From Raineyella sp044508675 (lineage in GTDB: Bacteria > Actinomycetota > Actinomycetes > Propionibacteriales > Propionibacteriaceae): a stretch of DNA of 64,000 bases. A program made the translations under genes and the position numbers. Below the pieces are notes generated by a model that ran no database searches, was not told the DNA's origin, and was given only the letters and a program-made list of their open reading frames with translations. Shown piece after piece: positions 55,542-63,657 of the stretch; positions within the stretch are counted from its first letter, which is position 1; each line of letters opens with the position of its first letter. The stretch lies in the NCBI GenBank assembly GCA_044508675.1, contig JBIQHF010000002.1, forward strand, positions 62,001 to 126,000. The letters run 5' to 3'.

Positions 55542-56603
55542 ATGCGAGCAGTGGTGTACCACGGAGCCGGAGACGTACGCGTGGAGAACGTGGCCGATCC
55601 GACCATCACGGACCCGAACGACGTGATCGTCAGGACGATCACCACGTCGATGTGCGGGTCGGACCTCTACCTGTTCAACGGAGAGGTCGAGCACATGGTC
55701 GCCCCCGGCCGTACGACACTGGGCCACGAGATCTGCGCCGAGGTCGTCGAGGTGGGGCCGAACGTCGGACGGTTCCGGATCGGGGACCGGGTCACGTTCC
55801 CGTACTCGGTCAGCTGCGGCCGTTGCACCTCCTGCCGTGAGGGCCAGACGGCGCACTGTGAGACCTCGGGGAAGGCCATCTACGGTTTCGGCGTCGCCTT
55901 CGGTGACCTCGGTGGCAGCCATGCCGAGTACGTACGGGTCCCGCTGGCCGACGGACACCTCGAGCATGTCCCGGACGGTATCGACGACGAGTCGGCGCTG
56001 TTCCTGTCCTGCAACCTGCCCGGTGCGGTGACCGCCGTCGACACCGCGGACATCCAACCGACCGACAGCGTCGCCCTGATCGGCTGTGGGCCGACCGGCC
56101 AGCTGGCGCTGCAGCTGGCCAGGACCCGCACCGCCACCACCATCCTCGCCCTGGACCGGGTCCCCGGCCGGCTGGCCACCGCGCGGCAGCTCGGTGCCAC
56201 ACCGGTCGACGTGGACAACGACGACGTCGCCGCGATCGTGGCCGAGGCCACCGGCGGGCGCGGCGTCGACAAAGTGATCGAGTTCGCCGGACGGGGCGAG
56301 GCCTTCAACCAGGCCGTCGCGATCACTCGACCCGGTGGTGTGATCAGCGGGGGCGGGGTCTACCTGGAGCAGGACTTCCCCGTCTCCCTGTTCGACATGC
56401 ACTTCAAGAACCTCCAGATCCGGCTCAACGGCTTCGCCAACGCCGCCACCGCGATGTGGGAGGCCGGGCGGCTGATCAGCACCGGCGTCATCGACCCCCG
56501 CACGGTGGTGTCGCACCGGGTGTCACTGGAGGAGGTTCCCGTCGCGGCAACAGCCTTCGCCGCTCGTCAGGACGGATTCGACAAGATGGTGATCCGCCCC
56601 TGA
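55542..56603 (+). CDS. Zinc-dependent alcohol dehydrogenase (MDR family)
   Basis: 353-aa medium-chain dehydrogenase. Catalytic zinc ligands Cys38, His62, Glu63; structural zinc Cys92, Cys95, Cys98, Cys106 (CGRCTSC...C); cofactor-binding VALIGCGPTGQLALQLA. The group includes formaldehyde and secondary-alcohol dehydrogenases; the substrate cannot be read. AGGAGCAGGAC precedes the ATG. Its divergent partner is the MEDS-PucR regulator. Confidence 0.92.
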   Translation: MRAVVYHGAGDVRVENVADPTITDPNDVIVRTITTSMCGSDLYLFNGEVEHMVAPGRTTLGHEICAEVVEVGPNVGRFRIGDRVTFPYSVSCGRCTSCREGQTAHCETSGKAIYGFGVAFGDLGGSHAEYVRVPLADGHLEHVPDGIDDESALFLSCNLPGAVTAVDTADIQPTDSVALIGCGPTGQLALQLARTRTATTILALDRVPGRLATARQLGATPVDVDNDDVAAIVAEATGGRGVDKVIEFAGRGEAFNQAVAITRPGGVISGGGVYLEQDFPVSLFDMHFKNLQIRLNGFANAATAMWEAGRLISTGVIDPRTVVSHRVSLEEVPVAATAFAARQDGFDKMVIRP

Positions 56604-56658
56604 GCCCCGGCCCCGTCACCTGACTCCGATCAGGAGCTCCGCGACCGGCAGCTTGGCT

Positions 56659-56664
56659 TAGGGT
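56659..56664 (+). promoter_or_regulatory. -10 element TAGGGT of leaderless MFS gene
   Basis: TAGGGT ends 6 nt before GTG 56671. Confidence 0.5.
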
Positions 56665-56670
56665 CTGACC

Positions 56671-57885
56671 GTGAAGAAGCCCCCGATCTCGCTCCTCGTC
56701 GCCCTGGTGGCCGCCATGTCCTCCGGCCCGTTGTTCGGCTATGGGCTCTCAGCCGCATCGGCCGCCGTCATCGAACAGGTGGGCATCACTCCGGGGCAGG
56801 TGGGCGGGCTCGCTTCGGTCGCCTTCACCAGCGCAGCCCTGGGCAGCTGGGGACTGGGGCGCCTGGCCGACCGCATCGGCGTGCGGGCGCAGCTCGTCAT
56901 CATCCATGGCGCCGCGATCGTGTCCCTGGTGCTGGCCGCTGCGGCCTCCCGGTACTGGCTGCTGGTGCTTGCGGCAGCGATCGCCGGCGTGCCCCTCGCC
57001 ATCTGCAACCCGACCACGAATCGCATCATCAGGCACCGGGTACCGACCGCCCAGCGCAGCATCTGGATCGGGACGAAGCAGTCCGGCGTGCAGGTGGCCC
57101 AGCTGGTCAGCGGACTCTTCTTCCCGGCCATGACCCTGTGGCTGGGCTGGACCGGTGCGGCGCTCGGCGCCGCGGCCGTGATCGTCCTGGCGCTGGTCCA
57201 GGGACTGGTCGTTCTGCGACCGGACCCCGGCGAGGGGCATCCCGACCGTGAACCGGCCGGCCAGGACCGGTCCGGTGGGGACGATGGGGCCGGGATCCCC
57301 GCCACGGTGTGGTTCCTGGCCGGCATCGCCTTGCTGTCCGGTGCGGGCATGCAGGCCACCAACGTCTACCTGCCGTTGTTCGCGGTCCAGTCGCTGGGCT
57401 ACGGGCTCGTCGTCGGTGGCCTGGCGGCCGTGGTGACCGGCGTCGTGGGCGTCGCCTCGCGCATCTTCTGGAGCCGGCGCCTCCAGCTCGGCGCCCAGCC
57501 CGGCTCGCAGCTGACGATCATCTTCATCGGTGCGGTGCTGAGTGCCCTGGCGCTCCTAGGGGCCAACCTGACCGGAGTGCGTGGACTGTTGTGGATCGGT
57601 GCCGTGCTCCTCGGGGCGTCCACCCTGGGCGTCAGTGTGGTCGTCAACGCCACCATCCTGCAGGTGGTGCCACGCACGCGGATCGGCGTCGCGACCGGCG
57701 TCACCTCGATGGGCATGTACGTGGGCTTCGCTGCCGGACCGATCATCATGGGCGTGGTCCGCGACCTCACGGGGGACTTCTGGATCGGCTGGGTCATCGT
57801 GACCGGTTTCTACCTGGCGGGCCTGGCTCTCACCCTGGCCCTGCGGACCCGAGGGAGCCACCCGATGACCTCGTCGGCGTCCTGA
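56671..57885 (+). CDS. MFS transporter
   Basis: 404-aa major facilitator superfamily protein with about 12 membrane segments in two halves joined by a charged loop (about 188-210). Motif A-like sequence GLGRLADRIGVRAQ between helices 2 and 3. The substrate is unknown. GTG start is leaderless by the TAGGGT box. It stands alone between the alcohol dehydrogenase and the S51-like gene. Confidence 0.88.
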   Translation: MKKPPISLLVALVAAMSSGPLFGYGLSAASAAVIEQVGITPGQVGGLASVAFTSAALGSWGLGRLADRIGVRAQLVIIHGAAIVSLVLAAAASRYWLLVLAAAIAGVPLAICNPTTNRIIRHRVPTAQRSIWIGTKQSGVQVAQLVSGLFFPAMTLWLGWTGAALGAAAVIVLALVQGLVVLRPDPGEGHPDREPAGQDRSGGDDGAGIPATVWFLAGIALLSGAGMQATNVYLPLFAVQSLGYGLVVGGLAAVVTGVVGVASRIFWSRRLQLGAQPGSQLTIIFIGAVLSALALLGANLTGVRGLLWIGAVLLGASTLGVSVVVNATILQVVPRTRIGVATGVTSMGMYVGFAAGPIIMGVVRDLTGDFWIGWVIVTGFYLAGLALTLALRTRGSHPMTSSAS

Positions 57886-57928
57886 TCGCGTGCGGGAGCC
57901 GCAGGCAGGTGGGTCACAGGAAGGTAGG

Positions 57929-57962
57929 GGCCGGGGCGTGGCGACCGTGCCACGACCCGGCC
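57929..57962. terminator. Bidirectional terminator between MFS and S51-like genes
   Basis: 14-bp stem with one mismatch (GGCCGGGGCGTGGC at 57929-57942 against GCCACGACCCGGCC at 57949-57962), 6-nt loop, between convergent genes. Confidence 0.6.
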
Positions 57963-57982
57963 CGCCCCGGTTGGCTCCAGGG

Positions 57983-58699
57983 TCAGAGCACGCGCATCCG
58001 CTCGGCGGTGATGAAGACACCCGACGACGTGGGCTCCTCGGTCGATTCGACGCGGTGCACCTTGGCCTCGGTGTCCTCGGCCAGGAAGTGCCTCGGCTGG
58101 CCGTCCACCCAGTGGATCGCTGCACCGTCGTCGACACCGTAGCCGTTCGGCAGGGAGCCCTCACCGATCGCTTCGGCGTAGATCGGGGCCCGCTGGTCCT
58201 CCGAGTTGTAGTGCGAGCAGAACGACCCCTTCAGCACGCCCAGGCCGCCCTTCCAGGCCATGATCGGGCCGAAGGAGTCGGTCGTGCAGCCCTCGAAGAA
58301 GGCGCCGCCCCCGGCCGCGTACCCGGCGATCACGATGTCGCGGTCCGAGTCGACGATCTTGCGGATCTTCGCAGAGATCCCGTGGGCATCCCACAGCGCG
58401 ATCAGGTTCACCGTGAGCCCGCCGCCGACCACGATCAGGTCCGCCTCGTCGATGCGGGCGACGGAGCGAGCGGCGTCCTGCCACACGGTCGCCACGATCG
58501 GTCGGACGCCCAGGGCGCCGTACGCGGTCAGGAATCGGTTCACGTAGCGCGGGTCATCGCCGGAGGCCGTCGGAAGAAAGCAGACCACCGGGTTGGGCTT
58601 GCCCACCAGGTCGACAGCGTACTTGTCCAGCTTCGTTGCTGCGCCGGTGGGCGACGTGGAGAACCCACCGCCCCCCATGGTCACGATGTGAGTCGTCAT
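57983..58699 (-). CDS. Peptidase S51-like protein lacking the catalytic serine
   Basis: 238-aa protein of the dipeptidase E/cyanophycinase-like family: an N-terminal TMGGGGFST, ADLIVVGGG, and the elbow where active members have G-x-S-A-G. Here the elbow is GYAAGGG, so the nucleophile is Ala128. The His region (SFCSHYNSE, His163) is kept. It is probably not a peptidase, unless another residue substitutes. The ATG follows GAAGCT by 6 nt on the minus strand. Convergent with the MFS gene. Confidence 0.85.
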   Translation of the reverse strand: MTTHIVTMGGGGFSTSPTGAATKLDKYAVDLVGKPNPVVCFLPTASGDDPRYVNRFLTAYGALGVRPIVATVWQDAARSVARIDEADLIVVGGGLTVNLIALWDAHGISAKIRKIVDSDRDIVIAGYAAGGGAFFEGCTTDSFGPIMAWKGGLGVLKGSFCSHYNSEDQRAPIYAEAIGEGSLPNGYGVDDGAAIHWVDGQPRHFLAEDTEAKVHRVESTEEPTSSGVFITAERMRVL

Positions 58700-58751
58700 G
58701 GTCCCAGCTTCTCACGGGTGCGGTCAGGCTTGGGACTGGGACCCGACGATA

Positions 58752-58757
58752 TAGACT
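58752..58757 (+). promoter_or_regulatory. -10 element TAGACT of prfB
   Basis: TAGACT ends 8 nt before GTG 58766. Confidence 0.45.
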
Positions 58758-58765
58758 TGGTCCTC

Positions 58766-59881
58766 GTGGCAGCCGAAGACATCAACGAGACCATTGCCGA
58801 CCTTGATCATGCCCTGGGGCAGATCGAGGCCGTTTCCGACCCGGCCGCCATGGCGACGGAGATCGCCGACCTCGAGCGGCAGGTCTCGGCGCCGGACCTG
58901 TGGGATGACCAGGAGAACGCCCAGCGGATCACCTCGCGGCTGTCGGTCCTGCAGGCCGAGATGAAGCGCCTCACCGGGCTGCGGGAGCGGCTGGAGGACC
59001 TGCAGGTGCTGGTCGAGCTCGCCGAGGAGGAGGACGACGCCTCCGTCCTCGAGGATGCCTACACCGAGGCCCATGCGCTGCGCGACACGTTGGATGCGCT
59101 CGAGATCCGGACGCTGCTGTCCGGCGAGTACGACGAGCGTGACGCCGTGGTCACCATCCGGGCCGAGGCCGGCGGTGTCGATGCCGCCGACTTCGCCGAG
59201 ATGCTGATGCGGATGTACCTGCGCTGGGCCGAGCGGCACGGGTACGGCACGGAGGTCTACGACACCTCGTACGCCGAGGAGGCCGGCATCAAGTCGGGCA
59301 CCTTCCAGGTCAAGGCCCCGTACGCGTACGGCACTCTGTCGGTCGAGCAGGGCACCCACCGGCTGGTCCGGATCTCGCCCTTCGATAACCAGGGCCGCCG
59401 CCAGACGTCGTTCGCCGGCGTCGAGGTGCTGCCCGTCGTGGAGGAGACCGACCACATCGACATCCCCGAGCAGGACATCCGGGTGGACGTGTTCCGGTCC
59501 TCGGGCCCCGGTGGCCAGTCGGTGAACACCACCGACTCGGCGGTCCGGATCACCCACCTGCCGACCGGCTTGGTGGTCTCCTGCCAGAACGAGAAGTCCC
59601 AGATCCAGAACAAGGCCGCCGCGCTGCGCGTGCTGCAGGCCCGCCTGCTGGAGAAGGCCCGCAAGGACCGCGAGGCCGAGATGAACGCCCTGAAGAGCGA
59701 CTCCGGCAACTCGTGGGGCTCCCAGATGCGTTCGTACGTGCTGCACCCCTACCAGATGGTCAAGGACCTGCGCACCGACTGCGAGGTCGGCAACCCCGAT
59801 GCGGTCTTCGACGGGGAGATCGACGACTTCGTCGATGCCGGGATCCGCTGGCGCAAGCAGCAGGAAATGGCCGAGTCCTGA
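58766..59881 (+). CDS. prfB: Peptide chain release factor 2
   Basis: Recognises UGA and UAA and triggers peptide release. 371 aa. The SPF codon-recognition tripeptide is in LVRISPFDNQGRR; GGQ is in SSGPGGQSVNTTDS. The frame is continuous from the GTG, so there is no programmed frameshift as in E. coli. GTG 58766 follows TAGACT (58752-58757) by 8 nt. It heads the prfB-ftsE-ftsX-M23-smpB region common in actinobacteria. Confidence 0.96.
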   Translation: MAAEDINETIADLDHALGQIEAVSDPAAMATEIADLERQVSAPDLWDDQENAQRITSRLSVLQAEMKRLTGLRERLEDLQVLVELAEEEDDASVLEDAYTEAHALRDTLDALEIRTLLSGEYDERDAVVTIRAEAGGVDAADFAEMLMRMYLRWAERHGYGTEVYDTSYAEEAGIKSGTFQVKAPYAYGTLSVEQGTHRLVRISPFDNQGRRQTSFAGVEVLPVVEETDHIDIPEQDIRVDVFRSSGPGGQSVNTTDSAVRITHLPTGLVVSCQNEKSQIQNKAAALRVLQARLLEKARKDREAEMNALKSDSGNSWGSQMRSYVLHPYQMVKDLRTDCEVGNPDAVFDGEIDDFVDAGIRWRKQQEMAES

Positions 59882-59901
59882 GCCTGCGGGCGTGACGCGC
59901 C

Positions 59902-59930
59902 GCGGAACAGGTAATCCCGCACCTGTCCGC
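59902..59930 (+). terminator. Hairpin after prfB
   Basis: GCGG-a-ACAGGT (59902-59912) pairs with ACCTGTCCGC (59921-59930), 10 bp with one bulge, no T-tract. A TAGGCT hexamer (59941-59946) just after it may serve ftsE. Confidence 0.5.
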
Positions 59931-60037
59931 GATCTGTGCCTAGGCTCACCGTGGGTCGCGATTTCCTCCGTGGGGTCAGTGCGGCCGCCGACGTCCCCGT
60001 TGCCCGTCGGCCCACCTTCCCCAGGATTCGCGCCACC

Positions 60038-60727
60038 ATGATTCGCTTCGAGAACGTCAGCAAGAAATACCCCGGGCAGCAACGCGGTGCCCTGCGGAAT
60101 ATCACGGTCGAGATCGACGAGGGCGAGTTCGTCTTCCTCGTCGGTCGCTCCGGTTCGGGGAAGTCGACGTTCGTCCGCCTGATCCTGCGTGAACTCCGCC
60201 CTACCCGCGGCGAGGTCTACGTGGACGGCCAGCAGGTCGCCGACCTGCCGTCGTGGCGGGTGCCGCGGCTGCGTCGCCGGATCGGGACGGTCTTCCAGGA
60301 CTTCCGGCTGTTGCCCGGCAAGACCGTGCAGCAGAACGTCGCCTTCGCACTCGAGGTCACCGGATACCGCCGGCGGGACATCCGCCAAATGGTCCCGGAG
60401 ACCCTGGAGCTCGTCGGGCTGGGGGACAAGGGCGAGCGGCTCACCGAGGAACTGTCCGGGGGCGAACAGCAACGGGTGGCGATCGCCAGGGCCGCGGTGG
60501 CCCGACCGATGATCCTGATCGCCGATGAACCGACCGGCAACCTCGACCCGGCCACCAGCGTCGGGATCATGAAGGTGCTCGACCGGATCAACAAGCAGGG
60601 CACCACCGTGGTGATGGCGACGCACGACTCGACGATCGTCGACCAGATGCGCAAGCGGGTGATCGAGCTCGAGAACGGCGACCTCGTCCGGGACCAGGGC
60701 AAGGGCATTTATGGATACCAGGCCTGA
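60038..60727 (+). CDS. ftsE: Cell-division ATP-binding protein FtsE
   Basis: ATPase of the FtsEX complex at the septum, which works as a mechanical switch for wall hydrolases rather than as a transporter. 229 aa: Walker A VGRSGSGKST, signature LSGGEQQR, Walker B ILIADEPTGNLD, switch His MATHDS. ATG 60038 fits the conserved start MIRFENVSKKYPG. A 5' leader of about 85 nt follows a TAGGCT hexamer. ftsX starts 12 bp after the stop. Confidence 0.96.
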   Translation: MIRFENVSKKYPGQQRGALRNITVEIDEGEFVFLVGRSGSGKSTFVRLILRELRPTRGEVYVDGQQVADLPSWRVPRLRRRIGTVFQDFRLLPGKTVQQNVAFALEVTGYRRRDIRQMVPETLELVGLGDKGERLTEELSGGEQQRVAIARAAVARPMILIADEPTGNLDPATSVGIMKVLDRINKQGTTVVMATHDSTIVDQMRKRVIELENGDLVRDQGKGIYGYQA

Positions 60728-60739
60728 GGGGGTGCGGGG

Positions 60740-61648
60740 ATGAGACTGCGTCACGTCCTGGCGGAGACGTTCAACGGGATCCGCCACAACGCCTCGATGA
60801 TGACGGCGATCATCGTCACCATGTGGGTCTCGTTGGGGCTCTTCGGCGGCGGGCTGCTGGCCGCCCAGCAGATCGAGCTGATGAAGGGCCGTTGGTACGA
60901 CAAGGTGGAGATCTCCGTCTTCCTGTGCACCGCGGAAACCGTCGGCGACAACTGCACACCGGGCCAGGACATCACTGCGGAGCAGAAGGCGGTCGTGGAG
61001 CAGTCGCTCCGCACCCATCCGGAGGTCGCGGAGATCCACGTGGAGTCCAAGGAGGAGGCGTACAACGACTTCGTCGCCAGCTACCAGGACAGCCCGATCA
61101 GGGAATCCCTCACGGTCGACCAGATGCAGGAGTCGTACCGGATCAAGTTGAATGACCCGGAGCAGTACCGAAGTGTCGTCAACACCGTCGCGGGGCTGCC
61201 GGGGGTGCAGGCCGTCCAGGACCTGCGGGAAGTCTTTGATCCGTTGTTCCAATGGCTGCGCGTCGCCCAGTGGGCAGCGATCGGGACCAGCGGACTGCTG
61301 TTGCTCGCCGCCGCCCTGCAGATCGGCAACACCATCCGGCTGGCGGTGTTCGGCCGGCGCCGGGAGATCAGCATCATGCGATTGGTCGGGGCCTCGAACA
61401 CGTACATCACGCTGCCGTTCGTGCTGGAGACCCTCCTCGCCGGCCTGGTCGGAGCCGCCCTCGCCGCCGGAACCCTGACTGCCGCGGTCTACACCTTCGT
61501 GATCAGAAACGCTCAAGTCTCGATTCAGACTTTGCCTTGGATCGGCTGGCCACAGCTAGGGATTGCCGTGGTCGGGCTTGCCTTGGTCGCCATCCTCCTT
61601 TCTATTATTCCCACATTGATTGCAACTAACCGGTACCTGCGGGTATAG
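60740..61648 (+). CDS. ftsX: Cell-division membrane protein FtsX
   Basis: Membrane partner of FtsE, 302 aa: one N-terminal helix (about 22-43), an extracellular domain (about 45-165) that binds the wall hydrolase, then three helices (about 175-200, 220-250, 270-295). Two Cys (in FLCTAE and DNCTPG) in the extracellular domain may form a disulphide as in mycobacterial FtsX. Confidence 0.95.
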   Translation: MRLRHVLAETFNGIRHNASMMTAIIVTMWVSLGLFGGGLLAAQQIELMKGRWYDKVEISVFLCTAETVGDNCTPGQDITAEQKAVVEQSLRTHPEVAEIHVESKEEAYNDFVASYQDSPIRESLTVDQMQESYRIKLNDPEQYRSVVNTVAGLPGVQAVQDLREVFDPLFQWLRVAQWAAIGTSGLLLLAAALQIGNTIRLAVFGRRREISIMRLVGASNTYITLPFVLETLLAGLVGAALAAGTLTAAVYTFVIRNAQVSIQTLPWIGWPQLGIAVVGLALVAILLSIIPTLIATNRYLRV

Positions 61649-61683
61649 CCAGGGGACCGCCGGACAAGGGACAGGGGAATACC

Positions 61684-63105
61684 GTGGTAATGCCTCCACG
61701 CCGTTGGGCGGCCGTTCGTATCGCCGCCGTCGGGCTCGTCGCCGCTTTGGGCCTGCAATTCGCCGTTCCGGCAGCCGCGGACCAACTCGATGACCGCAAA
61801 CAGGAACTTGCCGGAGAGGTGCAGACCGCCGACACCGCGATGGGAGAGTCGAGCAAGGAACTCCAGGACGCGATGGCCCGGTTGGAGACCTCGCAGCAGG
61901 AGCTGACCACCGCCGAGGAGACGCTGGCCCGGACCCGCGGGCAGGTCGCGGCGGCCCGGGCGGAGGACGCCCGACTGGCCGACTCGCTGGAGGCCGCGCA
62001 GGCCGAGCTGGCCGACGCGATCGCGGCCGTGGAGGCCGGCGAACGTGCGGTCGCGGACCAGCGCGCCATGATCGGCGACATCGCCCGGGAGCAGTACCAG
62101 CAGCAGCACAACCTGATGGGGATGGCTGTCCTGGTGCAGCAGGGGTCATCGGCCGGGTTGCAGACCCGGATCCAGCTGTCCACGACGTTGATGGACTCCA
62201 ACCAGGCCCAGCTGGATCGCCTGAACGAGATGCTCGAAACCCTCGAGGCCGCCCGGGAGGCGAAGGCCCAGGCGGAGGCGCGCGTCTCCGCCGAGAAGGA
62301 CGCCGCTGCCCAGGTGCTGGCCTCGCTGCAGCAGCTGGAGTCCGCCGAGGCCGAGCAGAAGGCGGCCCTGGACGCCGCCGTCAGCGCCAACACCTCGGCG
62401 CAGCAGGAGGCGCAGAAGCAGGTCGCCGCCGACGAGGAGGCGTACGAGCAGCTGTCGTCGGAACGGGACCAGGTCAATGCCGAGATCGCCGCGCGCGACG
62501 AGGCGAATCGCCAGGCGGCCGAGGCCAAGGCCGAGGCGGACCGGCTGGCCCGTGAGGCCGCGGCCGCCCAGGCCGCCGCTGATGCCGCCGCGGCGGCGAA
62601 GGAGAGCGAGTCGGAGTCGAGTTCTGAGCCGGAGTCCAGCTCGGAGGTGCAGGCCACCGCTGGGGAGAAGTCCGACACCTCGGAAGCCACGGTGTCCAAC
62701 AAGGAGTCCTCGTACGGTCTGATCTACCCGGTGGACGGCCCCGTCACCTCCCAGTACGGCATGCGCAAGCATCCGATCACCGGGGTCTACAAGCTGCACG
62801 ACGGTATTGATTTCGGTGCCGGCTGTGGGGTGCCGATCCGCGCCGTCGCCGACGGCAAGGTGACCGAGCGATACTACAACGCCGGGTACGGCAACCGGCT
62901 GTTCCTCGAACACGGCACGTTGAGCGGCAAGCGGACGACCACGTCCTACAACCACCTGTCCGGGTACAACGTGAGCGTCGGCGAGTGGGTCTCCCAGGGC
63001 GACGTAATCGGCTACGTCGGTACCACGGGGTACTCGACCGGCTGCCACCTGCACTTCATGGTGTGGCGCAACGGCACACTGGTGAATCCTGCCCACGTGT
63101 TGTGA
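61684..63105 (+). CDS. M23 peptidoglycan hydrolase with coiled coil
   Basis: 473-aa secreted hydrolase. Signal peptide (about 1-33, ending VPAAA), a long coiled coil (about 34-300, Ala/Glu/Gln-rich), a Ser/Glu linker, and a C-terminal LytM domain with zinc ligands in KLHDGIDFG (HxxxD) and GCHLHFMVW (HxH). The layout is that of EnvC/RipC-like proteins activated by FtsEX, and its place right after ftsX supports this. GTG 61684 is chosen for AGGGGA 5 nt upstream; ATG 61690 is an alternative. Confidence 0.92.
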   Translation: MVMPPRRWAAVRIAAVGLVAALGLQFAVPAAADQLDDRKQELAGEVQTADTAMGESSKELQDAMARLETSQQELTTAEETLARTRGQVAAARAEDARLADSLEAAQAELADAIAAVEAGERAVADQRAMIGDIAREQYQQQHNLMGMAVLVQQGSSAGLQTRIQLSTTLMDSNQAQLDRLNEMLETLEAAREAKAQAEARVSAEKDAAAQVLASLQQLESAEAEQKAALDAAVSANTSAQQEAQKQVAADEEAYEQLSSERDQVNAEIAARDEANRQAAEAKAEADRLAREAAAAQAAADAAAAAKESESESSSEPESSSEVQATAGEKSDTSEATVSNKESSYGLIYPVDGPVTSQYGMRKHPITGVYKLHDGIDFGAGCGVPIRAVADGKVTERYYNAGYGNRLFLEHGTLSGKRTTTSYNHLSGYNVSVGEWVSQGDVIGYVGTTGYSTGCHLHFMVWRNGTLVNPAHVL

Positions 63106-63180
63106 CCCCGCCTCCGGTCCCACCACCCGCCCGCCGGCAACCTGCCCGCGCTGTTGGTGGGATCTGGAATGATGGGCGCC

Positions 63181-63657
63181 ATGGCGAAGGAGACGGGCAC
63201 CAAGGTGGTGGCGCAGAACAAGAAGGCGCGCCACGACTACACGATCCACCAGACCTACGAGGCCGGCATCGTGCTGCAGGGCACCGAGGTGAAGTCACTG
63301 CGGGAGGGGCGTGCCTCCATCGTCGATGCCTTCGCCACCGTCGACGACGGCGAGGTCTGGCTCCGGCAGGCCAACATCCCCGAGTACAGCCATGGCACCT
63401 GGACCAACCACTCGGCCCGCCGGACCCGCAAGCTGCTGCTCAACCGCAAGGAGATCGACCGGCTGGCGCGCGACCTGAACTCCTCGGGCACTACCCTGAT
63501 CCCGCTGAAGATCTACTTCAAGGACGGCTACGCCAAGGTCGAGATCGGCGTCGCCACCGGCAAGAAGGAATGGGACAAGCGCCAATCGCTGGCTGAGCGT
63601 GATGCGCGTCGTGAGACCGAGCGTGCACTCGCCGCTCGCCGGAAGGGTCACCGATGA
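63181..63657 (+). CDS. smpB: tmRNA-binding protein SmpB
   Basis: Binds tmRNA and guides it to stalled ribosomes in trans-translation. 158 aa: NKKARHDYTIHQTYEAGIVLQGTEVKSLR, OB-fold core, and a basic C-terminal tail (RRETERALAARRKGH) that enters the mRNA channel. ATG 63181 is preferred to 63172 because AATGAT ends 7 nt before it and the family starts here. The ssrA gene is not in the window. The stop overlaps the next start (ATGA). Confidence 0.95.
   Translation: MAKETGTKVVAQNKKARHDYTIHQTYEAGIVLQGTEVKSLREGRASIVDAFATVDDGEVWLRQANIPEYSHGTWTNHSARRTRKLLLNRKEIDRLARDLNSSGTTLIPLKIYFKDGYAKVEIGVATGKKEWDKRQSLAERDARRETERALAARRKGHR

Noticed and set aside
58766..58900. Programmed frameshift in prfB
   Set aside because: The frame is open and continuous from the GTG with no early in-frame TGA.
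58724..61516. 930-codon open frame on the minus strand over prfB, ftsE and ftsX
   Set aside because: Shadow of three conserved genes; low-complexity translation without domains.
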